Shown here in pieces: positions 18,764 to 28,301 of a stretch of DNA of 64,000 nucleotides (position 1 is its first letter; every line of letters starts with the position of its first letter). The DNA is from Oscillospiraceae bacterium. Lineage in GTDB: Bacteria; Bacillota; Clostridia; Oscillospirales; Acutalibacteraceae. Both the position numbers and the translations under genes were made by a program. Under the pieces are notes generated by a model, which saw only the letters and a list, made by a program, of their open reading frames with translations, was not told where the DNA came from and did not search any database. The stretch is taken from positions 98,783 to 162,782 of the forward strand of contig SVPP01000002.1 in the NCBI GenBank assembly GCA_015065765.1, in the 5' to 3' direction.

Positions 18764-20830
18764 GTGAAAGCCTATAACGCAAAAAACATCAGAAATATCG
18801 TAGTTGCAGGTCATGGTGGCCGCGGCAAAACTTCTCTTTGTGAAGCAATGCTTTATCTTACAAAAGGTACAGACAGACTCGGTAGAGTTACTGACGGAAA
18901 TACAGTTCTTGACTTTGATGCAGAAGAAAAGAAGAGAAAATCATCAGTTTCAATGGCTATGGCTGCTGTTGAATGGAAGGATACAAAAATCAATATTCTT
19001 GACACACCCGGATTCTTTGATTTCGCAGGCGGCATGAGCGAGGGTATGCGTGCTGCTGACTGTGCTCTTATCGTTACTGCAGCAGGCTCAGCTCTTGACG
19101 TTGGCGCTGAAAAGGCTTACAAGGCTGCAACAAAGAGAGGCATCAGTAAGATTATCGCTATTACAAAGTGTGATGCTGAAAACACTGATTACTATAAAAC
19201 AATCGATGCTCTCAAAGAAGAATACGGCACAAAAATCTGTCCCGTTGTTGTTCCTTACTATGAGAATGATAAGGTTAAATGTTATGTAAGCTTCATTACA
19301 AACAAGGCTTATACATATGCAAATGGTGTGGGAACACAGGTTGATGTTCCTGCAGACGATACAATTTCTTCAATGAGAGAAGCTTTCATCGAATCAGTTG
19401 CTACTGCAGATGACGAGCTTATGGAAAAATTCTTCGAGGGCGAAGAATTCACAATGGAAGAAATCGTACGCGGTCTCAGCACAGGCGTTGCAGCAGGTGA
19501 TGTTATTCCCGTATATGCATGCTCAGGCTATAACATGGAAGCAGTTGACCTTGTTCTCGATGCTATGGTTTACGATGTTCCCTCTGCTGAAAAGGCTGCG
19601 GGTGAAATCGCTAAAGATGCTGACGGTAACGAAGTTGAACTTAAATGTGATGAAAACGGCGACCTTGCAGCTATCTGCTTCAAAACAGTTGCTGACCCCT
19701 ATGTTGGTAAGATGTCATATTTCAAGGTTGTAAGCGGTAAGATTACTCCAGACGTACAGCCCTATAACGCAAACAAAGAGCAGCTTGAGAAAATGGGTAA
19801 AATTATTTTCGTAAAAGGCTCAAAGCAGGAAGAAACAGCATGCATTCCCGCTGGTGATATCGGCGTTATCGCAAAGCTTGGCGGCTTCAGAACAGGTAAC
19901 ACTCTCTGCAAGCAGAAGAAGGTTTATTTCCTTGATGGCGTTTCATTCCCCGAAGCATGTCTCTCACGTGCAGTGAAGGTCCGCAAGAAGGGCGAAGAAG
20001 AAAAGGTTGCAGCAAGCATGACAAAGATTATGCATGAAGATCCTGTTATCAAGTTCTATACAGATAACGAAACAAGAGAGCAGATTATTGCAGGTCTTGG
20101 TGAACAGCATCTTGATGTTGTTGTTTCAAAGCTTGCTAAGATGGGCGTTGAAATCGACCTTGCAAATCCCAGAGTTGCTTACAGAGAAACAATCCGTAAA
20201 AAGGTTGAAGCTCAGGGCCGTCACAAGAAACAGTCAGGCGGTCATGGTCAGTTCGGTGATGTATGGGTAAGATTTGAGCCCTGTGAAGAAATGGATCTTG
20301 TTTTCGATGTAGAAGTTGTTGGCGGTTCAGTTCCCAAGAACTACTTCCCCGCTGTTGAAAAAGGTCTCAGAGAAAGTGTTGCACGCGGATTCCTTGCAGG
20401 ATATCCCATGGTTGGTGTTAAGGCCGTTCTCTATGATGGTTCATACCATCCTGTTGACTCATCTGAAATGGCATTCAAAACTGCTGCAAGCCTTGCATTC
20501 AAGAATGCTATGCCCAATGCACAGGCTACAATTCAGGAGCCTATCGGCACACTTAAGGCTTACATGCAGGACCGTAAGATGGGCGATATCATGAGTGACA
20601 TCACAAAGCGCAGAGGCCGTGTTCTCGGTATGGGACCTGCTGAAGAAGCTAAGATGAGTGAAATCGTTGCTGAAGTTCCCATGAGTGAAATGGGCGACTT
20701 TGCCACTATCCTTCGTTCAGTAACTCATGGTAAGGGATATTTCTCAATCGAATTTGCAAGATATGAGGACGCTCCTGCAAATATTGCTCAGAAAGTTATT
20801 GAAGAAGCAAAGGCAAACGCTGAAGAATAA
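18764..20830 (+). CDS. EF-G-like translational GTPase (FusA2 type)
   Basis: A 688-residue paralogue of elongation factor G with a GTG start after AAGGAGGAA. The GTPase loops are GHGGRGKTS (G1), DTPGFFDF (G3) and TKCD (G4, where NKxD is usual). Domains II-V follow, with the family motifs GLGEQHLDV, QSGGHGQFGDV and RGRVLGM. The altered P-loop context (canonical EF-G has AHIDAGKTT) and G4 mark it as the divergent EF-G2 group, whose role is poorly known. The canonical str-operon EF-G would be elsewhere. Single gene with its own promoter. Confidence 0.88.
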   Translation: MKAYNAKNIRNIVVAGHGGRGKTSLCEAMLYLTKGTDRLGRVTDGNTVLDFDAEEKKRKSSVSMAMAAVEWKDTKINILDTPGFFDFAGGMSEGMRAADCALIVTAAGSALDVGAEKAYKAATKRGISKIIAITKCDAENTDYYKTIDALKEEYGTKICPVVVPYYENDKVKCYVSFITNKAYTYANGVGTQVDVPADDTISSMREAFIESVATADDELMEKFFEGEEFTMEEIVRGLSTGVAAGDVIPVYACSGYNMEAVDLVLDAMVYDVPSAEKAAGEIAKDADGNEVELKCDENGDLAAICFKTVADPYVGKMSYFKVVSGKITPDVQPYNANKEQLEKMGKIIFVKGSKQEETACIPAGDIGVIAKLGGFRTGNTLCKQKKVYFLDGVSFPEACLSRAVKVRKKGEEEKVAASMTKIMHEDPVIKFYTDNETREQIIAGLGEQHLDVVVSKLAKMGVEIDLANPRVAYRETIRKKVEAQGRHKKQSGGHGQFGDVWVRFEPCEEMDLVFDVEVVGGSVPKNYFPAVEKGLRESVARGFLAGYPMVGVKAVLYDGSYHPVDSSEMAFKTAASLAFKNAMPNAQATIQEPIGTLKAYMQDRKMGDIMSDITKRRGRVLGMGPAEEAKMSEIVAEVPMSEMGDFATILRSVTHGKGYFSIEFARYEDAPANIAQKVIEEAKANAEE

Positions 20831-21075
20831 TTTTGATTTCTCAGTGTTATCGGGCAAAACCTGTGATTTCAGGACGCTGAATGTGAGTTCTGAGAGCCGT
20901 TGCCGGCTATAATACAATTTGAAAGATTTGTTGCGGAATAATTCATTGTTCACAGAACGGTAATTATTTCGCAATATTTTTTTAATAACTTGATAATAGA
21001 ATGTAAAATGAAATAATTTTTATTGCTGGGGCTGTGCGTTTTCGGTGCGGTTTTCGGCGGAAAAGAGGTAATATC
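20831..21075 (+). other. Intergenic leader region before gdhA
   Basis: 245 bases without a gene. The first 90 bases can fold: TCAGTG pairs with CGCTGA around an inner CCTG/CAGG hairpin. No T-run marks it as a terminator. The rest is AT-rich until GC-rich sequence just before the gdhA ribosome site. No known riboswitch core is seen. Confidence 0.4.
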
Positions 21076-22419
21076 ATGAACGAATATTTGTCAAATGTTT
21101 ATGAGAACATGAAAAAAAGAAATCCCGGTGAACCTGAGTTCCACCAGGCAGTTAAAGAAGTTCTCGAATCAATCGAGCCTGTTATCGAGGCACATCCCGA
21201 ATATGTAGAGGCAAACCTCGTTGAGAGAATTGTTGAACCCGAAAGAATTATAAAATTCCGTGTTCCGTGGGTTGACGATAACGGCAAGGTACAGGTAAAC
21301 CGTGGTTTCAGAGTACAGTTCAACAGTGCAATCGGTCCTTACAAGGGCGGTCTTCGTTTCCATCCTTCAGTTTACGAAGGTATTATTAAATTCCTCGGTT
21401 TCGAGCAGATTTTCAAAAACTCACTTACAGGTCTTCCCATCGGCGGCGGTAAGGGTGGTTCTGACTTCGACCCCAGAGGTAAGTCAGACGGCGAAGTTAT
21501 GAGATTCTGCCAGAGCTTTATGACAGAGCTTTCACGCCACATCGGCTCACACGTTGACGTTCCCGCAGGTGACATCGGTGTTGGCGCAAGAGAAATCGGT
21601 TACCTTTTCGGTCAGTATAAGAGAGTTTGCAACAACTTTGAAAACGCTGTTCTTACAGGTAAAGGTATTTCTTACGGCGGTAGCCTTATCCGTCCTGAAG
21701 CTACAGGTTTCGGTGCAGTTTATTTCTGCAACGAAGTTCTCAAAAAATGGGGCGAAGATATCAAGGGCAAAACATTTGCAGTTTCAGGCTTCGGTAACGT
21801 AGCATGGGGTGCAGTTCTTAAGATCAACCAGCTCGGCGGTAAAGTTCTCACAATCTCAGGTCCTGACGGATATGTTTACGATGCAGACGGCATCACAGAA
21901 GAAAAAGCTGCATACATGCTTGAAATGCGTGCATCAGGCCGTGACAAGGTTGAAGATTACGCTATCAAATTCGGTGCAGAATATCATGCAGGCGAGAAAC
22001 CCTGGGGTGTTAAGGCTGATGTTATCATGCCTTGCGCAACTCAGAACGAAGTTCAGATTGAAGATGCAAAGAAAATTGTTGCTAACGGTGTTAAATATTA
22101 CATCGAAGTTTCAAATATGCCCACAACAGACGAAGCTGTTCAGTACCTCTGTGAAAACGGCGTAGTAGTTGCTCCTTCAAAGGCAGTAAACGCCGGTGGT
22201 GTTGCAGTTTCAGCTCTTGAAATGAGCCAGAACAGCATGAGACTTTCATGGACAAGAGAAGAAGTTGACGAGAAGCTCCACGGCATTATGGTTAACATCT
22301 TCAATGCTTGTGCAGATGCAGCAGAAAAATACGGTAAGAAAGACAACCTTATCGCAGGTGCAAACATCGCAGGTTTCCTTAAAGTTGCTGAAGCAATGAT
22401 GGCACAGGGTATTGTATAA
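21076..22419 (+). CDS. gdhA: NADP-type glutamate dehydrogenase
   Basis: A 447-residue hexameric-type enzyme that aminates 2-oxoglutarate with ammonia. Catalytic sequence LPIGGGKGGSDFDP holds the active-site Lys, VDVPAGDIGVGAREI a second conserved block, and AVSGFGNVAWGAV the dinucleotide fold. The sequence resembles the bacterial NADP(H)-dependent GdhA group used in nitrogen assimilation. The start at 21076 follows AAAAGAGG; an in-frame upstream ATG at 21034 lacks a site. It is followed by a terminator shared with the convergent asparagine synthetase gene. Confidence 0.95.
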   Translation: MNEYLSNVYENMKKRNPGEPEFHQAVKEVLESIEPVIEAHPEYVEANLVERIVEPERIIKFRVPWVDDNGKVQVNRGFRVQFNSAIGPYKGGLRFHPSVYEGIIKFLGFEQIFKNSLTGLPIGGGKGGSDFDPRGKSDGEVMRFCQSFMTELSRHIGSHVDVPAGDIGVGAREIGYLFGQYKRVCNNFENAVLTGKGISYGGSLIRPEATGFGAVYFCNEVLKKWGEDIKGKTFAVSGFGNVAWGAVLKINQLGGKVLTISGPDGYVYDADGITEEKAAYMLEMRASGRDKVEDYAIKFGAEYHAGEKPWGVKADVIMPCATQNEVQIEDAKKIVANGVKYYIEVSNMPTTDEAVQYLCENGVVVAPSKAVNAGGVAVSALEMSQNSMRLSWTREEVDEKLHGIMVNIFNACADAAEKYGKKDNLIAGANIAGFLKVAEAMMAQGIV

Positions 22420-22445
22420 TAAATTTAAACAGTACATAAAAACGA

Positions 22446-22478
22446 AAAACGGCTTCTCGTAAGAGGAGCCGTTTTTTT
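22446..22478. terminator. Bidirectional terminator between gdhA and asnB
   Basis: Arms AAAACGGCTTCTC and GAGGAGCCGTTTT with one G-U pair, flanked by A-rich and T-rich runs. Confidence 0.85.
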
Positions 22479-22502
22479 AGTTAAGAAGTAATAGTAAACA
22501 GA

Positions 22503-24323
22503 TTAAATAATTCTCACCTTATACTTCCTGAGCCAATAATCGAACTGTATAAAATATGCAATAGTTTGTGGTGTTGTCATCAGCTGTCCGTACCATGGCT
22601 GAGAAAGGTTTTCTGTAAGCAGCTTCTGCAACTCCTTCTTCTTGACAATCTGAAGTAAGGGAGAAGTCGGATCGTTTATAATTTCCGTCAGCATTTCTGA
22701 TACTTTTTTCAGATATGACGGGTTGTGGGTTTTGGGATATGGGCTTTTCTTTCTCCACAGAATTTTTTCGGGAAGGTAGCCTTCCATTGCTTTTCGGAGT
22801 AAGCCTTTTTCATAGTGGTTATAGTCTTTGTATTCCCATGGCACATTGTAGAGGTATTCTGCAATTCTGTAGTCGCAGAAGGGTACTCTTACTTCAAGAC
22901 CGTTATACATGCTCATTCTGTCTTTTCGGTCAAGGAGAGTCTGCATGAACCAATCAAGATTCAGCTTCATCATTTCTTTCATCCGCTTGTTCAGAGCGGA
23001 TTTTGTTTTGCCCGTATCAGCAAGACCTATTGTTGCTTTATAACGGCTATCGATAAATTCCTGGGGATTGATTTGTTTTGCAAACTCAGGTTTTAAGAAT
23101 TTATATCGGTATGAAGTTGATTGCGCCCAGGGAAAACCTTCTTTTTCTCTGATTGTTTCGTCTCTGTACCATGGATAACCGCCGAAAATCTCATCTGCAC
23201 ATTCACCGCTGAGAGCTACAGTTCCTTGCTTTTTGATTTCTTTGCAGAAAAGGAGGAGAGAAGAGTCTACATCGGCCATGCCCGGTAAATCACGGGCATC
23301 TACTGCATCATAGAGTGCAGAAGCTAATTCTTCCGTATCAAGCTTTACAAGATGATTTTCAGCGTTCAGATAGCCGTTCATTATATTAATGAAAGATGGG
23401 TCACTGTTTGGCTGAAACTTGCTTTCTTTAAAATAAATATCGTTATCCTTATAATCAAGGGAAAATGTGTGTAGAGTTTCTCCGCGACGAGTGAAATATC
23501 TGTCAGCGACAGATGAAATTATGCTTGAATCAAGACCGCCAGAAAGAAAGGTACAGACAGGAACATCGGAAATCAACTGTCTTTCAATTGAATCGGTTAC
23601 AAGAAAACGGACTTTCTCAATAGTCGTTTTTAGATTGTCAGTGTGCTCTTTGTCTTCAAGTTGCCAGTATTTCCAGGTTTTTAAGCCGTTTTCATCATAA
23701 TATCCGCATGTGGCGGGAGGAAGCTCCCCGATATTTCTGAAAACCCCTTGTCCCTGAGTTCGTCCGGGACCTAAAAGCATAAGCTCTGCGATTGAATTTA
23801 TGTCAGCCTCAGCTTCTACCGCCCCGCTTGCAAGAATTCCTTTGATTTCTGATGCGAAAATAAAATTACCGTTTCTATTATAATAGAAAAAAGGTTTTAC
23901 ACCGATTCTGTCCCTTGCTATAAAGAGTTTTTCCTCTTTTTTGTCCCATATTGCAAAAGCAAAAATTCCGTTGAATTTTTCAACGCATTTTTCTTTCCAT
24001 TTAATATAGGCTTTCAGAAGAACTTCTGTGTCGGAATGTCCCCTGAAAGTAAAACCGTAGCTTTTAAGTTCAGCGCAGATTTCTTCTGTGTTATAAAGTT
24101 CACCGTTGTATACTATTATATAGTGTTCAATTTCCATAGGTTGTTTACCGTTTTCGATGTCAACAACGGCAAGTCGCGTATGTATGAGAGACGCATGCTT
24201 TTCACATGACATACCTTTGTCATCAGGGCCACGTCTTAAAAGGGTATTCTGTATTCTGACAAAAGTCCCCTTTTCTTCCCTCAAATCGCTTTCAAGATTG
24301 ATTTTTCCTGCAATTGAGCACAT
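22503..24323 (-). CDS. asnB: Glutamine-hydrolysing asparagine synthetase
   Basis: A 606-residue two-domain enzyme making asparagine from aspartate, glutamine and ATP. The start at 24323 is fixed by biology: the protein must begin MCSIAG so that Cys-2 becomes the N-terminal glutaminase nucleophile. GAGGTGAT lies just upstream. The Ntn glutaminase part contains RRGPDDKG and YNGELYN. The synthetase part has the PP-loop CTFLSGGLDSSI and ALSGECADEIFGGYPW. Single gene, convergent with gdhA. Confidence 0.96.
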   Translation of the reverse strand: MCSIAGKINLESDLREEKGTFVRIQNTLLRRGPDDKGMSCEKHASLIHTRLAVVDIENGKQPMEIEHYIIVYNGELYNTEEICAELKSYGFTFRGHSDTEVLLKAYIKWKEKCVEKFNGIFAFAIWDKKEEKLFIARDRIGVKPFFYYNRNGNFIFASEIKGILASGAVEAEADINSIAELMLLGPGRTQGQGVFRNIGELPPATCGYYDENGLKTWKYWQLEDKEHTDNLKTTIEKVRFLVTDSIERQLISDVPVCTFLSGGLDSSIISSVADRYFTRRGETLHTFSLDYKDNDIYFKESKFQPNSDPSFINIMNGYLNAENHLVKLDTEELASALYDAVDARDLPGMADVDSSLLLFCKEIKKQGTVALSGECADEIFGGYPWYRDETIREKEGFPWAQSTSYRYKFLKPEFAKQINPQEFIDSRYKATIGLADTGKTKSALNKRMKEMMKLNLDWFMQTLLDRKDRMSMYNGLEVRVPFCDYRIAEYLYNVPWEYKDYNHYEKGLLRKAMEGYLPEKILWRKKSPYPKTHNPSYLKKVSEMLTEIINDPTSPLLQIVKKKELQKLLTENLSQPWYGQLMTTPQTIAYFIQFDYWLRKYKVRII

Positions 24324-24687
24324 ATTTATCACCTCAGATTATTTTATGCCGTACAGTCAAAAATGGTTATTTTTATTGAATTTGGTATATTTTCCTGGCT
24401 TTCGCATAAAATTGTAACAGATTGTAACAGTTTTGTAATTTTTACATTTTTCACAAAATCATAGCTGATAAATATTCATAAAATGAATAATAACGGCTTT
24501 TTATAAGTGTTATTTTCTAAAAAAGAAAAAGCCTTTTGTGCAAAATAGATAAAAATTGTCAAAAAAATTATTTGACAAGCTGAAATAATCTTACTATAAT
24601 GTGAGGCGTGGCGTGAGACAAGGGGTAAATCTATGCTCTCAGACCAATTACGGCGGCAGTAATAAAAAACCGCAAAAGGAGTTATTT
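24324..24687 (+). promoter_or_regulatory. Intergenic region with promoter of the G5/3D protein gene
   Basis: An AT-rich 364-base region with no gene. TTGACA (24572-24577), 17 bases, TATAAT (24595-24600) form an excellent rightward promoter. The leader of about 80 bases includes a GCGG...CCGC pairing just before AAAGGAG. I looked for a cyclic-di-AMP riboswitch, which often precedes this protein class, and did not find its conserved blocks. Confidence 0.8.
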
Positions 24688-25950
24688 ATGATTAAGGTAA
24701 ACCACGAAAACAAGGCATGGCTTATCGCACGTGCGGTAATCGCAATCGTTCTTGTTATCATGTGTGCAATGACAGTTGTTGCAGCAGCTTCGGGTGCAAC
24801 TTATGACGTAACGATTATTGATGCAGACAGAAGTGTGACAATCTCAACAAGAGCTGAAACACTTACACATGTACTCAGAGAAGCTGACATCGAGACAGAT
24901 GATAACGACATTGTTATCACAGACAGATTTGTTCCCGGTGAAACAAGCGTAATCAAAATCAACAGAGGCTACAATATTACGGTTTCATACCACGGTGAAT
25001 TTTTCAGAACTGTAGGCTATAAGAACGTTGCCAATGTTGTTGAACAGGAAAAGCTTGAGGTTTCCGACAATGATACAATCAACTATCCTCTTGAAAGCAA
25101 ACTTTCAGACGGAATGAAAATCATTATCGAAAACCCCATCAAAGTAAAAATCAAGGTTGACGGCAAGGTTATCAAGGAAGAGACTTTCTCAGCAGATGTT
25201 GAAACTGTTCTTTCAAGATGCGGTGTAGAGCTTGGTGAAGATGACGTAATTAAGCCTGAAAGAGGCACAGTTATCAAAAAGAATGCTACAATCTCAGTCA
25301 GCCGTGTAACTTACAAGGAAGTTACAAAAACAGAAAAAGAGCCCTACGGCACAACTTATAAAGACAATTCTTCAATGTACAAAGGTGCAACTTACGTTAA
25401 GTCAAGAGGCACAAATGGTGAAAAAGAAGTTGTCTATAAAGTAAAATATGTTGAAGGCAAAAAGGTAAGCGAGGAAGCAGTTTCTGAGACAATTACCAAA
25501 AAAGCTGTAAATCAGGTCGTTGTAAGAGGTACAAAGAAACCTACTCCCGGCCATACAGCAGCAAGCGTTACAGTTGGTAAAAAGAACATCAAGACAATTT
25601 CCAACTTTAAGCTTCCCTCAAAATACACAATTGATGAGAACTTGGTTCCCACATCGTACAAGCAGAAGTTCAACGGACCCGGCACAGCATACAACGGCGG
25701 TTACAGAACTTCAACAGGAAAAATCCCTGAACCCGGATATATTGCAGTTGACCCTGATATTATCCCATACGGCTCAAAGCTCTGGATTACATCAGATGAC
25801 GGCAGATATGTTTACGGTTATGCAATTGCAGCAGATACAGGCGGATTCACATGGAACGGCAGCGGTACACTTGCTGACCTCTATTTCAACTCTGAATACG
25901 AATGTATCCAGTTCGGCAGACGTGCAATTACAATCTATGTTCTCGACTAG
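24688..25950 (+). CDS. YabE-like cell-wall protein: DUF348, G5 and 3D domains
   Basis: A 420-residue membrane-anchored or secreted protein. An N-terminal helix (about 12-35) is followed by repeated DUF348-type ubiquitin-like units, a G5 domain near residues 210-290, and a C-terminal 3D domain. The 3D domain carries the Asp residues in YIAVDPDIIPYG, AIAADTGG and LADLYF typical of Sps/YabE/MltA-related lytic enzymes. It probably cleaves or remodels peptidoglycan, as resuscitation-factor-like proteins do. The start at 24688 follows AAAGGAG; upstream in-frame codons have no site. Confidence 0.9.
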   Translation: MIKVNHENKAWLIARAVIAIVLVIMCAMTVVAAASGATYDVTIIDADRSVTISTRAETLTHVLREADIETDDNDIVITDRFVPGETSVIKINRGYNITVSYHGEFFRTVGYKNVANVVEQEKLEVSDNDTINYPLESKLSDGMKIIIENPIKVKIKVDGKVIKEETFSADVETVLSRCGVELGEDDVIKPERGTVIKKNATISVSRVTYKEVTKTEKEPYGTTYKDNSSMYKGATYVKSRGTNGEKEVVYKVKYVEGKKVSEEAVSETITKKAVNQVVVRGTKKPTPGHTAASVTVGKKNIKTISNFKLPSKYTIDENLVPTSYKQKFNGPGTAYNGGYRTSTGKIPEPGYIAVDPDIIPYGSKLWITSDDGRYVYGYAIAADTGGFTWNGSGTLADLYFNSEYECIQFGRRAITIYVLD

Positions 25951-25963
25951 TAAATAAAATCTC

Positions 25964-25997
25964 AGCACCTACTGATTTTCAGTAGGTGCTGTTTTTT
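25964..25997 (+). terminator. Terminator of the G5/3D protein gene
   Basis: Arms AGCACCTACTGA and TCAGTAGGTGCT followed by TTTTTT. The T-run reaches the stop codon of the convergent comEB gene. Confidence 0.88.
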
Positions 25998-26487
25998 AAT
26001 ATCCCAACTGACAGTCTAAGGATTCATCGTTTTCAATCCAATCACTGACAGATATTATTCTAAACTCATCTTTAGTATCTCTTATATAAACTTTTTCGAT
26101 TCCTGCATTTATAATAAGCCTTTTGCACATAGAGCAGCTGTTTGCGTTTTCAACATAGCTTTCTCCTGTGACATCAGTTCCAACCATGTACAGGCTGCTG
26201 CCAAGCATTTTATCTCTCGGCGCACTGATGATTGCGTTGGCTTCTGCATGAACGCTTCTGCACAGCTCGTATCTTTCACCGCGGGGAATGTTATTTTTTT
26301 CGCGGACACAAACACCCATATCGGTACAATTTTTTCGCCCACGTGGTGCACCCACATATCCTGTTGATATAATCTCATCATTTTTTACTATAACAACACC
26401 ATAGTGCCTTCTCAGGCATGTACAGCGTTTTGCTACAGTTTCGGCAATATCCAGATAATAATTGTTTTTATCTCTTCTTTTATCCAC
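25996..26487 (-). CDS. comEB: dCMP deaminase (ComEB-like)
   Basis: A 163-residue zinc-dependent deaminase making dUMP from dCMP. The zinc/catalytic motifs are SVHAEANAI (HAE) and NSCSMCKRL (CxxC). CTCLRRHYGVVIVKND near the start is typical of the family. The start is a GTG at 26487, preceded by AAAGGAG eight bases upstream. The longer open frame to 26637 overlaps the DUF4177 gene and has no ribosome site. It follows that small gene by 13 bases, so the two are probably cotranscribed. Confidence 0.9.
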   Translation of the reverse strand: MDKRRDKNNYYLDIAETVAKRCTCLRRHYGVVIVKNDEIISTGYVGAPRGRKNCTDMGVCVREKNNIPRGERYELCRSVHAEANAIISAPRDKMLGSSLYMVGTDVTGESYVENANSCSMCKRLIINAGIEKVYIRDTKDEFRIISVSDWIENDESLDCQLGY

Positions 26488-26500
26488 GATGTTTTCTCCT

Positions 26501-26707
26501 TTATTCTGATTTTTCAAAAATGAGTTCAAGCTCTTCAACGTGACCTGTGCCTCGTTGTTTTGTGGGGATATAGCCAGCATATCTCCATCCCTGAGATGCT
26601 CTCTTAGAAATGATTGATTTGAAATCGCCGATTTCATAAACGTTGCCGTTAAAAGCTCCCCATCCGCTCATATCACATCTTATCTTTTCGTACTCATATT
26701 TATACAT
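26501..26707 (-). CDS. Small DUF4177-like protein
   Basis: A 68-residue protein starting MYKYEYEKIRCD after AAAGAGG. Alternating hydrophobic strands, a GWRYAGYIPT turn and a final acidic ELELIFEKSE strand match the short DUF4177 family, which has no established function. First gene of a two-gene unit with comEB, with a consensus promoter. Confidence 0.75.
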   Translation of the reverse strand: MYKYEYEKIRCDMSGWGAFNGNVYEIGDFKSIISKRASQGWRYAGYIPTKQRGTGHVEELELIFEKSE

Positions 26708-26743
26708 TGATATACCTCTTTTCAAAAAGATGTCTGTATTTTG

Positions 26744-26772
26744 ATTATATAATATTTTCGCTTGCTATGCAA
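26744..26772 (-). promoter_or_regulatory. Promoter of DUF4177-comEB
   Basis: Minus-strand TTGCAT (26772-26767), 17 bases, TATAAT (26749-26744). Confidence 0.8.
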
Positions 26773-26793
26773 TACAAATTATATTTTGGGACA

Positions 26794-26825
26794 AAAAATA
26801 CGGCAGGGCGCGAGGCCCTGCCGTA
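26794..26825 (-). terminator. cysS terminator
   Basis: Arms TACGGCAGGGC and GCCCTGCCGTA form a very stable stem, followed on the minus strand by TTTTTTG. It lies about 65 bases after the cysS stop. In between are several GTGCA-type near-repeats. Confidence 0.85.
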
Positions 26826-26888
26826 CTATATTAAATTTATGCTGCAGGCACGAAAATCTGCACTCTGCGTTCTGCACTTTGCACTTAA

Positions 26889-28286
26889 TCAGGCTTTGTG
26901 CCATTTTACGCCCTGAGGAGTATCTTCAAGGACGATGTTCATGGCTTTGAGAGTATCGCGGATTTCGTCTGCTCTTGCCCAGTTTTTATTTTTTCTTGCT
27001 TCTGCACGTTCAGCGATAAGTGCTTCGACTTCTTCGTCGAGGCTTTCTTTCTTTCTGTTGTAAACAAGACCAAGAACATCTGTCAGCTCGTCAAAGAGTG
27101 CTGCTGCACCTTCGCAGAGAGCTTTAGAAGGATCCTTTTCAATTACGTTTGTGTTGATGTCTCTTACAAGGTCAAAAACAGCTGCAATTGCGTCTGCTGT
27201 GTTGAAGTCATCGTCCATAGCTGCAATGAACTGTTCACGGCGTTTTGCAAGCATTTCAAGTGTTTCTGCATCTGTATCGTTTTTGTCAGCAGTTGCATTT
27301 TCAAGGGCAAAGTCAAGGCTGTCACGGCATGTATAAAGTCTTGTGAGAGATGATTTGCACTGATTAATAATGTCAAGGCTATAGTTGATGGGGCTTCTGT
27401 ATGATGATGAAATCATAAGGAAACGGATAGGCTCGTAGCCGTATTCGTTTGCAACATCGCGTACTGTGCGGAAGTTGCCGAGAGATTTTGACATCTTTAC
27501 GTTGTCAACGTTGATATAACCGTTGTGCATCCAATAGTTTGCAAAGGGTTTTCCGTTGCAGCATTCTGACTGAGCAATTTCGTTTTCATGGTGGGGGAAG
27601 ATCAGGTCCTGGCCGCCACAGTGAATGTCGATTGTGTCACCGAGATATCTGTGTACCATAGCTGAACATTCGATATGCCAGCCGGGTCTGCCGTTACCCC
27701 AGGGTGATTCCCAGTAAGGTTCACCGGGTTTTGCGTTTTTCCAGAGAGCGAAGTCCATAGGCTCTTTCTTGAGTTCGCCTATGCTGATTCTTGCACCTGC
27801 TTCAAGGTCCTCAAGAGGCTGGTGTGAAAGCTTGCCGTATTCGTCAAATTTCTTTGTACTGAAATATACGTCTCCGTCTACTGCGTAAGCAAAGCCTTTT
27901 TCCTCAAGAGTTCTGATGATGTTGATGATTTCGTCAATGTTTTCTGTTGCTTTGGGATGAGTTGTAGCTTCACGCACGTTCATGCCCTTCACGTCTGTCC
28001 AGAATTCCTCAATGTATTTTTCGCTGACTGTTTTGTAGTCGGAGCCTTCTTCGTTTGCGCGTTTGATGATTTTGTCATCAATATCTGTGAAGTTCTGGAC
28101 GAAGTTTACTTTATAGCCTCTGTACTCAAAATATCTGCGTACAACGTCGAAAACACAAAGGGGTCGTGCGTTACCGATGTGAATGAAGTTGTAAACTGTA
28201 GGACCGCAGGCGTACATTTTTACTTCGCCTTCTGTGATAGGTTTGAATTCGTCTTTCTGTCTTGTGAGAGTGTTAAAAATTTTCAT
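26889..28286 (-). CDS. cysS: Cysteinyl-tRNA synthetase
   Basis: A 465-residue class I synthetase charging tRNA-Cys. Motifs: FIHIGNARP (HIGH box), zinc ligands including Cys in YACGPTVYN and the GWHIECSAM and [10 protein letters not shown] region, and the KMSKSLGNF loop. The C-terminal helical domain contains [16 protein letters not shown]. The start follows AAAGGAT. It is 15 bases downstream of cysE, and both are read from one T-box-controlled transcript. Confidence 0.97.
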   Translation of the reverse strand: MKIFNTLTRQKDEFKPITEGEVKMYACGPTVYNFIHIGNARPLCVFDVVRRYFEYRGYKVNFVQNFTDIDDKIIKRANEEGSDYKTVSEKYIEEFWTDVKGMNVREATTHPKATENIDEIINIIRTLEEKGFAYAVDGDVYFSTKKFDEYGKLSHQPLEDLEAGARISIGELKKEPMDFALWKNAKPGEPYWESPWGNGRPGWHIECSAMVHRYLGDTIDIHCGGQDLIFPHHENEIAQSECCNGKPFANYWMHNGYINVDNVKMSKSLGNFRTVRDVANEYGYEPIRFLMISSSYRSPINYSLDIINQCKSSLTRLYTCRDSLDFALENATADKNDTDAETLEMLAKRREQFIAAMDDDFNTADAIAAVFDLVRDINTNVIEKDPSKALCEGAAALFDELTDVLGLVYNRKKESLDEEVEALIAERAEARKNKNWARADEIRDTLKAMNIVLEDTPQGVKWHKA

Positions 28287-28301
28287 GCTTTTATCCTTTC
28301 T

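Noticed and set aside
24601..24687. Cyclic-di-AMP (ydaO) riboswitch before the G5/3D gene
   Set aside because: The leader is only about 80 bases and lacks the conserved blocks.
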